64,000 bases of DNA from Maylandia zebra. Lineage: Eukaryota > Chordata > Actinopteri > Cichliformes > Cichlidae. Made by a program: the position numbers and the translations under genes. The stretch lies in contig NC_135175.1 of the NCBI RefSeq assembly GCF_041146795.1, positions 34,052,169-34,116,168 of the forward strand, written 5' to 3'. Shown here in pieces: positions 43,370-52,065 of the stretch; the stretch's first letter is position 1; the number at the start of each line of letters is the position of its first letter. The notes beneath the pieces are model-generated. The model ran no database searches, had not been told where the DNA came from, and worked only from the letters and a program-made list of their open reading frames with translations.

Positions 43370-44745
43370 CTGAAACTTTTTTTAAAGGACTTTATTATTA
43401 AGACTTTGTTAAAGATCTTACAGAGAAAGGTGTCATAGGTCATAGATAAGACAGGTGTAGCTGGTAAACTTTAAGTAGAGAATGAGTGTCTCATGTTGTT
43501 TGCATGAAACTCAATACGATCAGCATCTTTCAGCATCTGTTGATTGTTTCTGGGGCTCAAAGCTACGCGCATTGCACACGCAGGGTCCTGCAGGATGTCT
43601 TTCTGCTTCTCTGATATTTATTTAGTTGGATGATCGAATGGAGAACACAAGAAGATTAAAGGTGGAGGAAAGAGGGAGAGACTTCAAAGAAAAACGGTGC
43701 TGCACCCTGGAAAAAAATAATTTCAAATGTACAGTTCAAAAACAAAAACTTTTATTTGTATTTAGATTTTTCTTCTTTTTGATTAACATCTGAGTTTTAA
43801 ACAAACAAGTGTTTATGTTGTGGTTATTTGTGGCCTGAACATTTCTTTACTTATTTAAACCACGTCCTGTTTTCTTGAAGAGTTGCCATTTACCCATTTG
43901 TGGTGCAGACAGTGTCAGCGTTTGGGAATCCCTGATGAACAGACCACACATGTATACATTGTCACGCAGAAGTACAGACTGTCACCCGCAAAACTTTAAG
44001 TAACTCGAGAATGAGCGTCTTGTGATGTTTGCGTGGAGGATGAACCAGAATAAACAGGACAATCGACTGTTGAGGGAGTAGCAGCAGCTGCTGTTTGCTT
44101 AGTTGGCACATAACATTGAATAAATGATAGCCTTAAACTTTGCTACGGTACTTTTAGAATGACATGCATTCACCATTGCTCTTCAAAAACGCTGACTGTG
44201 GAAATCTCAGTGTTAAAGCTACATTGTTCTAACCTGCGATTCCATCAGATGAATGCTTATCTGTACGACACAAAACACAAGTCACACACAGACTTGGTCT
44301 ACTACCAAACCTAATAAAAGGTCAGCTATATTGATATGTATAAATAATAACTTAATTTAAATTTGTGAGTATTATGTTGCTTCTAAGAACTGATATTTTT
44401 CCTGATGTTTCTTGGGTGAATACAGAAACTTCTGATGCTCTTAAAAGCATTAGACACCATCCACCCACTGAGGTCTGAGGGATCTTGCCTCTCACTAATC
44501 CAGGTGATGCTATTTTTTTTACAAATTCGATTGGTCCCTGGGCATTTATACGGATCTCTTATTTTGACCATAGGTTACCATGGCAATGTATCCCAGAAAA
44601 AACTGAACCACCTTCATAAACATAAAACTCAGGACTGGAGCTCAAGTTAAATCAATAAGGCCTCAATACTGCTTTGTTGGACAGGGATTTAGTGAAGGTG
44701 ATCAGGACTGACTGCCAGCTACCAAAACCCTGACATGTAATTCTG
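43370..44745. repeat. segmental duplication, copy 1
   Basis: Nearly identical to 59640-60862 in the same orientation, including 'ttgcatgaaactcaatacga', 'gctacggtacttttagaatg' and 'taccatggcaatgtatccca'. Homology ends at the phrase 'tgacatgtaattctga' in both. No credible gene. Confidence 0.85.
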
Positions 44746-44799
44746 AGCTTTCCAAGACATTTTGGATTAATTTAGGTTAATTTAATCAAAAACCCGGAA

Positions 44800-45100
44800 A
44801 AAGTGAAAAACAAGAAAGCAGGAACTGCATTTGTTGTTACATAATTACCGGAGCGGTCAGACAGCTCAGCGTTTGTTTTTATACATTACTTTTTGTTTCA
44901 CTTTCTTTAACTATAAATCTCTGCCCACTTCTAATCTATGCTTGTTGAAAGCAGCATGTTCCTTTGTTAGAAGCAAAATAGTTTGCAAAGGATTTAAATG
45001 AGATCTGAAAGTTTATTAAACAAAAAAGTAAAAAACAATAAATCGAATTAAACTAAAAGGGTTTGATACTGGTGACGTGTACAGGTCGGCCCCGCCGAAC
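44800..45100. repeat. direct repeat, copy 1
   Basis: Repeated at 45568-45850: 'gcaggaactgcatttgttgt' through 'gatactggtgacgtgtacag'. Non-coding. The two copies bracket a 45.1-45.56 kb segment that is itself partly repeated at 46.3 kb. Confidence 0.75.
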
Positions 45101-45441
45101 ATTTTTCAAACATTCAGAGAGGTTTCGGGCGCTGATTGTCACGCACACATGTAAAAATGAAAGTAGAGACTGTGGCTCTGTTCAGGTCAGGAGCGAAGCT
45201 GAAAAGCAGGTCGGACATCGTCTGCTTCGTGTGTCTTGATCGTGGATTTGTAAAACCTGATGTTTCCATACTGAGGTTTTTACTGATGCGCCAAAACATA
45301 CCTTCGAAAATGCAGTCACAGTTTTTTCAGCTGTAGTCCTAAACCAAAACTAACAATAACAATATTAGATTAAATGTGTGAAAACACAGGTGAGAGTGAA
45401 TCATTTACTTAAAAAAAAATAAATGAGAGAGAGAGAGAGAG

Positions 45442-45555
45442 GCAAGGCAAGTTTATTTGTATAGTACAATTCAACAACAAGGTGATTCAAAGTGCTTTAC
45501 AGAGACATTAGAAACAAAAACAAATAAAAAGCATGATTTAAAATTGATTAAAACA
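45442..45555 (-). mobile_element. L2-type LINE 3' end
   Basis: Matches the 3' terminal 110 bp of the LINE at 6295-7203 ('caattcaacaacaaggtgat') and is extremely 5'-truncated. It follows a short GA run. Confidence 0.75.
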
Positions 45556-46311
45556 AGCAAACAAACAAAAAAGCAGGAACTGCATTTGTTGTTACATAAT
45601 TACTGGAGCAGTCAGACAGCTCAGCGTTTGTTTTTATACATTATTTTTTGTTTCACTTTCTTTAACTATAAATCTCTGCCCACTTCTAATCTATGCTTTT
45701 TGAAAGCAGCATGTTCCTTTCTTACAAGCAAAATAGTTTAGATTGGATTTAAATTAGATTTGAAAATTTATTAAACACAAAGCAAAAAACAATAAATCAA
45801 AATAAACTAAAAGGGTGAGATACTGGTGACGTGTACAGGTCGGCCGCACCCTGCTGGACTTTGAAATGAACAAAAAACATTTCTAATAGCTGAGGTGTAC
45901 ATGGGATCAAGGTCGATAGGTGGTAAAGTGATTTTAAGTCGTTTTCGTTTATATATTCTTAAAACTTACTGGTCGAAGGTAAAGTCAGATCTTGGCAGGT
46001 GCAGTCGGTGGATCACACCGAAAAAGGAAATCAAGGCTGAAACGTTAAGGAAGCTTCAGGTAATGTAGAATGTGAACATTTGGGTTATCTGCAGAGAAAC
46101 ATTTTAAAACATTTGTAGAGAACATTTTAAAAATATGAAAGTTAAGAAAAGAAGAGCTTACAGAAACAAATTCTTTCTTACAAACTTTTTAGAACTCCCG
46201 TTCGGGCCGTGTTTGTCTGTAACGATTAACATTTCTCTGTTAATTAAAGTAGGGTTTATTTTTATTTTTATTTTTTTAGTTGTGGCATGAACATTTTTGT
46301 ACAGAGGGCAC

Positions 46312-46412
46312 ATCCAGAGAGATTTCGGGCCCTGATTGTCACGTACGAGTGTAAAAACGTGGCTCTGTCCAGATCAGGAGCGAAGCTGAAATGCAGGTTG
46401 GACATCCTCGGT
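46312..46412. repeat. copy of 45115-45215
   Basis: Shares 'ctgattgtcacg', 'caggagcgaagctgaaa' and 'caggt.ggacatc' with 45115-45225. It is the flank into which the THAP/SWIM element is inserted. Confidence 0.65.
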
Positions 46413-46526
46413 TTGTTAAACACACTCAGGCTGTTTACAGCGTTGCGTCCTGTTCCAGTTTCTACGGTGGCTGGGAAGTGCAAATCGCAACAAATTAAAA
46501 AACTGCAACAAATAAAAAACAAACCA

Positions 46527-46772
46527 CAACAAAATACAAAAAGCCCACAACAAATTACAAAAAGCCCACAACAAAATACAAAAAGCCCCCAACAAAATAC
46601 AAAAAGCCCACAACAAATTACAAAAAGCCCACAACAAAATACAAAAAGCCCCCAACAAATTACAAAAAGCCCACAACAAATTACAAAAAGCCCACAACAA
46701 AATACAAAAAGCCCACAACAAATTACAAAAAGCCCACAACAAATTACAAAAAGCCCACAACAAATTAAAAAT
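46527..46772. repeat. 21-bp minisatellite, left arm
   Basis: About 11-12 copies of a unit like 'cccacaacaaattacaaaaag', alternating aaatta and aaaata variants. It is mirrored in the right arm at 50436-50655. Confidence 0.9.
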
Positions 46773-46924
46773 CCTTGACGGAAAGGGATTGTCTGAAATA
46801 CCGGAAGTGACACAAGCGTGATGTCACGAGAGGGGGCGTGGTCAGGGTTTTTGGTTGAGGCGCCACATTTCTGGGCCGAACAAAGCGCTAGCGAAAGAGC
46901 GAAAGTACACGGATAACACCAGCT

Positions 46925-47163
46925 ATGGTTCGTACTTGCTGTGCGGTCGGTTGTAAAGTTAGATCGCACGGCCGGCAAGGGAATAAGGTTGAAAATGGTT
47001 TATCTTTTCATTCTTTCCCCACCTGGAAGCAACATGAGGCAGCTCATGTATCGGATGTTACCAAACGAAGGCGTCTAGCCTGGATAGCAGCTGTGAGACG
47101 AGCTGACGTGCAGTTCTCTTCCATCTCCAAATATCTGTTGGTGCTCCAGACATTTTCATTCCG
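46925..47163 (+). pseudogene. THAP-domain exon, left arm
   Basis: Starts MVRTCCAVGCKVRSHGRQGN, the first half of a C2CH THAP zinc finger (paired Cys at 5/6 and 10), then GLSFHSFPTWK and RLAWIAAVRR with the conserved Trp. The second metal pair (Cys-x2-His) is present only in another frame. In the last codons TGC TCC AGA CAT (CSRH) reads one base out of phase with the start. The exon ends at the donor GTAAGT (47164). THAP domains bind DNA and occur in P-element-like transposases. This exon was probably the DNA-binding module of the element. Confidence 0.75.
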
Positions 47164-47317
47164 GTAAGTTCTAAATATGTTCATATCTTTATAGCCTATT
47201 AGTTTTATTTTCGATGCACTCTGAGGTCATAGAAAATTAGAAAAAAACATCCTACTGAGTGATTTTGCAGAACTACCTTCTATTTATAGAGTTACTAATT
47301 ATTTGGCATTATTGCAG

Positions 47318-47439
47318 CAAACCAGCCCATGAAATGGATGAAACATCGTGACTGGGTTCCAGCGCTACACAAGGGACCTGCTTCAAACATACTACCATGC
47401 CAATCAGATTACTTCTTCCATGTGAGGGTGAAGAGGTGA
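47318..47439 (+). pseudogene. THAP gene second exon
   Basis: After an acceptor 'ttattgcag' the sequence contains, across two frames, KPAHEMDE and DWVPALHKG. These match the usual continuation of fish THAP domains (SGKPAxEM..xxDWAPxLHxG). It ends in a stop at 47439, followed by an AATAAA at 47727. The frame changes within about 40 bp. It lies outside the inverted arm, so only the left copy has it. Confidence 0.55.
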
Positions 47440-47870
47440 CCCTTCTGGATAAGATGAAGGTTTGCTGCCGTTTTGGTGAACAGTGTGGTAGTAAAACCAG
47501 GGGAAAATGAAACTTGCTCCTGTTAAATATTCTTTAGTCTTGTGCTGTATAAATAGCGGTAATTTTTCAGAACATAAATTGAAGTAATTGATAGTAAATA
47601 AAGTAACGTTAGTAGTGGGTGATATCGTGTAAATGCTGTCATGATTTTGTGTAAACATTTTGTCCTTTATAAACTATGACATGGATTCTACATTGTAACT
47701 GATGTGATGTTCTGTAAGGTGGTTTTAATAAAAAAAAAAAAGAGCAAAACTTAGTTTGTTTCTTTATTCAACTTTTGAACAGTGGTACTCAGTCAGTACA
47801 TATTCAGTAAATGCAAATTATTTACACGGCAGTGCACTTCAGGCATAAATCTAGACCCTTATATAAAACA

Positions 47871-48305
47871 TTATGGGTCATTCCCACAACCCGCAGCTTT
47901 ACTGTGTTCCAGCAAAGATTCCAATAGCAGTGACAACTCCTCCACAGTAGCAGGTGGGATTTTTCTTTTTTGAGGACGGCTCCTTTTACCTGTCACTACA
48001 GATGGTCTGTTTATGTTTTGATTGAGAGCAGTTTTTGGTCAGCTGAAGAGGAGAAGTCTATCTTATGGCCAACCTCTGGCTGTATCTTGGTCATATTACC
48101 CAGAAAACCCCAGTATGCAGGTTCATCTGTAACAGTCCTTGTGCCACAGATCTGCACTGTTGCTTCTACATTAAACAGAAGAGCAGCGCCATGGATGCAG
48201 GTCTCCAGGACTCCGGCCATACAGGTGCAGTGGGCGGCTTCAACCTTCCCTGTGATGCTCACAATGACCCAATGCTGGTTCATTCAGTCTTTGAGAGTGC
48301 AGTAC
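47871..48305 (-). pseudogene. SWIM-type zinc-finger exon of the element
   Basis: After an acceptor 'atgtttcag' the minus strand reads VLHSQRLNEPAL. One frameshift later it reads WVIVSITGKVEAAHCTCMAG, then ETCIHGAALLF. This is a CxC-x(n)-CxH SWIM zinc finger. It continues with TDEPAYWGFLG and KIDFSSSADQKLLSIK, hits a TAA, and resumes in another frame as QKRKIPPATVEELSLLLESL and then a stop. Similar SWIM segments precede a YqaJ-type nuclease in some teleost and invertebrate mobile-element-like genes (from memory). No YqaJ domain is present here. Two frame breaks make it non-functional. Confidence 0.65.
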
Positions 48306-48824
48306 CTGAAACATACAAAGTTAATTTAAAGACAAGGACTCTAATGAGCCAAGGCCGACATAAATTTGTTTTATCTACTTTCAAATCCATTTTATCATAA
48401 ATGTAACAAAGTATTTAGAAAGTTAGCACATACATGTAATTTTCCATTTTTTTATGTATCCATCTATAGAACGCTGCATGTTATATTCCAAATCTGCCTG
48501 TTCTCTTTCAGAAACCTGCCTTCAGAAAATGAACCTAAAGTATGTAATGCAAGGATGTCATCACTTTCAAGATGGAGAAAGCATAAAGTTTGACTTTAGG
48601 TGACAATTATGGACACGTAATATGATAAGGAGATTCTGCAGGTCATTAATCAATGTATTATAGTAAAAAATTTATTTTTTGTGACACAGGACACAAACAT
48701 GGAAGCAAGATATATAATTAGGATTATTTATAATAAATATGAATAAATAATTGCAATTTCTTTAACCATTGAGAATAACTAAATCCTTCAGGACAATGTC
48801 ACATCAATGCACTGAACTCACTAT

Positions 48825-49551
48825 GGCTACGTTCACACTGCAGGTCTTAATGCTCAATTCCGATTTTTTTTTTTTTTATTTAAATCTGATTTTGTGTCTG
48901 CTTGTTCACACTACAAATAAAATGTGACAGCAAACACAGTCCTTTGTGAACCCTCAAAGTGGCCCGCATGCGCAAAAGAAGACGTCACACACAACGCGCT
49001 CTGTTTAGACCAAACAGCATTGTTTGACTGATGGTCCTTAATATAAAGACTTGTTTCAGACTTTACGTTATCCAATTTTGCTTTAAGTTATTTTGTTATT
49101 TACATATGGCCTAATAATGATCCTTATTGTTGTTTTAGAGAGGAGCGGTGCTTCAAAGGATAGTTGCAGATTTATGTCAGAATCTGCAGATTATACAGTA
49201 CAAATAAAATGTTCACGTTATCTTCCCAACAGTTTCACTAACATCTGCACGGGATGCACACGAAGCGCTCATGTGTTCTCAATGTCTTCTCCAGCGCTGA
49301 TAATTGGCATATGTTTTGTGTCAGTGAAATAAAAGACGGATTTAATGCGTCATGACCATTCAAACAGCAGTTGCTTCCTAAAACATCAGATATGTATCGG
49401 ATTAAGTACCACATACGAAAGTGACCCAGATCGGATTTGAAAATATCGGATTTGTGCTGTTTTTACACCGTCATACCATGATTGGATATGGGTCGCATAC
49501 GGTCAAAAAAGTCGGATTTGATGCGTTTTCGCGTGCAGTGTGAACGTAGCC
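48825..49551. mobile_element. nested MITE with GGCTACGTTCACACTGC ends
   Basis: Inverted ends 'ggctacgttcacactgcagg' (48825) and 'gcagtgtgaacgtagcc' (ending 49551) enclose 727 bp without a gene. A lone end of the same family is at 17308-17327. A target duplication was not clear. Confidence 0.7.
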
Positions 49552-50040
49552 AGAGCCTCCACGTGTTCTCACTCTAATTTGCACCTCATGAATGAATTTA
49601 TGATTGCACTAATTTGAATGTTCGGGAGGAAATCAAACGCATTTTACTCACAGTGCCCTACAAACGTCACTGCTGTTTAGTTTTCTGTCTTCATTTATGT
49701 TGGAAGTGATAGCAGAGTTGTACGTTTGAATTTGTTTCCAAAATCCCTCATTTAGATGGAAGCTAGCGAGCTAACTTCCTGCTAATTTCTAACTCTGTTA
49801 AATGTCATATATTCCGTTTCGTTTTCATGGATGCCTGGATGTTAAACTCAATTGTTACACATGGTAGAGCAGAACGCTGATAATTTTATTACAGATGAAA
49901 GACTTTAGACAGTTTTTCAACTCTCAGTAATGCCACAGTGATCCTGTGATTTATGGACCTGCAGCAGCGTTTGAGCCCATGCTAGTGACGTCAGACTTAA
50001 AGACCGGATAAAGAGTGATATGAACATATCTATAACTTAC

Positions 50041-50279
50041 GGGAATGAAAATGTCTGGAGCACCAACAGATATTTGGAGATGGAAGAGAACTGGATATCA
50101 GCTCGTCTCACAGCTGCTATCCAGGCTAGACGCCTTGGTTTGGTAACATCCGATACATGAGCTGCCTCATGTTGCTTCCAGGTGGGGAAAGAATGAAAAG
50201 ATAAACCATTTTCAACCTTATTCCCTTGCCGGCCGTGCGATCTAACTTTACAACCGACCGCACAGCAAGTACGAACCAT
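50041..50279 (-). pseudogene. THAP-domain exon, right arm
   Basis: Inverted copy of 46925-47163, also 239 nt, with only a few substitutions (KPR for KRR, ADIQ for ADVQ). It carries the same out-of-phase CSRH segment and the donor GTAAGT. It points towards the SWIM exon on the same strand, so THAP then SWIM is the likely order of the ancestral gene. Confidence 0.75.
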
Positions 50280-50435
50280 AGCTAGTGTTATCCGTGTACT
50301 TTCGCTCTTTCGCTAGCGCTTTGTTCGGCCCAGAAATGTGGCGCCTCAACAAAAACCCTGACCACGCCCCCTCTCATGACATCACGCTTGTGTCACTTCC
50401 GGTATTTCAGACAATCCCTTTCCGTCAAGGATTTT

Positions 50436-50655
50436 TAATTTGTTGTGGGCTTTTTGTATTTTGTTGTGGGCTTTTTGTAATTTGTTGTGGGCTTTTTGTA
50501 TTTTGTTGTGGGCTTTTTGTATTTTGTTGTGGGCTTTTTGTAATTTGTTGTGGGCTTTTTGTAATTTGTTGTGGGCTTTTTGTATTTTGTTGTGGGCTTT
50601 TTGTAATTTGTTGTGGGCTTTTTGTAATTTGTTGTGGGCTTTTTGTATTTTGTTG
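50436..50655. repeat. 21-bp minisatellite, right arm
   Basis: About 10 copies of the complement of the left-arm unit ('gggctttttgtaatttgttg'). The order of the aaatta/aaaata variants and the copy number differ from the left arm. Confidence 0.9.
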
Positions 50656-50725
50656 TGGTTTGTTTTTTATTTGTTGCGGTTTTTTAATTTGTTGCGATTT
50701 GCACTTCCCAGCCACCGTAAGTTTC

Positions 50726-51221
50726 ACTGAATATGCGCATATTTCTTTTTGCATACTTTTGGATCAAGCTGGAATATAATCATCCAAACAACCGAGATAA
50801 CTTTGTATCGCTCGCTTAAAAAACAAAACAAAGAAAAATAATTAATTGCTTCGTGTTTCTTGATTATGGATTTGTAAAAACTGATGTCAACAGTAGTTCT
50901 CTACAGGAGTAAAATAACAACATCAGTTTAAATGTGTGAAAACACATGAGCCGGAAAAGAAAAATAAATAAGAGAGAGACAAATAAGCTACTTGGCTCAA
51001 ATAGGACAATATATTCATTGCACTTATTCAATGAAATTCAATGATTAAATAATAAAACTATTAACGAAAAATGAAAATATAGTTTAAGCTGAAATGTCCG
51101 AGTGAAACACATCTTGTTCATTGGTTTATGTTATGTTAAATTCTTTCTTGCCTTTTTCTTTTAGCGTCACTTAATCAGGCTCTGATGCGTTCTGACACTT
51201 TTGTGTTCTTTTTACTTCCTG
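50726..51221. other. intergenic
   Basis: 50838-50950 resembles 45225-45395 ('ttgcttcgtgt.tcttgat', 'taaatgtgtgaaaacaca'), the continuation of the block interrupted by the palindromic element. No gene. Confidence 0.5.
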
Positions 51222-51330
51222 TATAAACACCAGCTGGTGTGTGGGGAAAACGTGTGCTCATATTTTTTGTCTGGTCACAAGTGTTGGTGACAGAGTGGAG
51301 GTTGCTTCAGTGTACTGCTGTGTAGCCTTT
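51222..51330 (+). promoter_or_regulatory. possible promoter and 5' exon of gene E
   Basis: TATAAA at 51222-51227 is followed about 100 bp later by a strong donor GTAAGT at 51331-51336. The spacing fits a short leader exon spliced to the acceptor at 51980-51981. The alignment with C and D promoters is weak, so this is a guess from position and motifs. Confidence 0.3.
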
Positions 51331-51631
51331 GTAAGTAACTTCTCTCTCACTGAACATTTTTTTCCAGCCAGGTACTTTCATGTGATGCAGCCTCCATGCT
51401 GTGCAGAGCCCTACAGATGTTATATGATATTATAATATTTGTATACATTTGTTTAATTAACGAACTCGAATGAACTCTGCTGGAGTAAAAGATGATTATT
51501 TAAGACCTTGTATGTGAGGAGCAGGATTTTGAATTCAATTTTGGATTGTTTTATTTATTCAATTCTGTGTTATTTATTTGCAATTCCAAATCTTAACCAC
51601 ACAGGTCCACTACAAACCATCTCAAATCAGC

Positions 51632-51895
51632 ATTTTCAATCCGGGATTGCATCTTGTCTACATTAGACAAGATGCCCCTCCCTGAGCCTGGTTCTGCCGG
51701 AGGTTTCTTCCTGTTAAAAGGGAGTTTTTCGTCCCCACTGTCACCAAAGTGCTGCTCATAGGGGGTCATATGATAGTTGGGTTTTTCTCTGTATGTATTA
51801 TTGTAGGGTCTACTTTACAATATAAAGTGCGTTGAGGCGACTGTTGTTGTGATTTTGCACTCTATAAATAAAATTGAATTGAATGTGTAGGCGTA
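51632..51895 (+). mobile_element. LINE 3' tail (Rex1/L2-like)
   Basis: Contains 'ggaggtttcttcctgttaaa', 'gggtttttctctgtatgtat', 'aagtgcgttgaggcgactgt' and the terminal 'aaaattgaattgaatg'. This 3' end is widespread in fish LINEs. No coding sequence. It lies in the putative first intron of gene E. Confidence 0.65.
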
Positions 51896-52065
51896 AATAA
51901 TGATTTGTATAAGCACTGTATACACACCAGCTACTGAATGATTCTTACAGAATAAAACAAAGTCTACAATTGGTTTTCCAGGTTCAAGAAAGTGACGGAT
52001 ACCATCAGAGCCAAAAAGAAGACTGAAGCAGCTTCTTTAAACAAGAGACATTTAAAGAAGAAAAG

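Larger units (their letters stand above)
46463..50719. mobile_element. palindromic THAP/SWIM mobile element, 4257 bp
   Basis: The ends are inverted copies starting TACGGTGGCTGGGAAGTGCA. The inverted arms extend about 700-730 bp on each side (46463 to about 47190, and about 50019 to 50719). A perfect 6-bp duplication AGTTTC flanks the element (46457-46462 and 50720-50725). Each arm contains a 21-bp minisatellite and a THAP exon directed inwards. The centre holds a second exon for the left THAP gene, a SWIM-type exon on the minus strand, two convergent polyadenylation signals (47727-47732 plus; 47763-47768 minus) and a nested 727-bp MITE. All frames are damaged, so this copy is not autonomous. 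I cannot assign a superfamily. Confidence 0.85.

Noticed and set aside
46527-46772. Regular 21-bp repeats as a CRISPR array
   Set aside because: The units are contiguous with no unique spacers, and the genome is eukaryotic.
46287-46978. Repetitive frames (QQITKSP-like and CCGLFVI-like) over the 21-bp repeats
   Set aside because: These are translations of the minisatellite in the element arms. They occur in both arms and on both strands.
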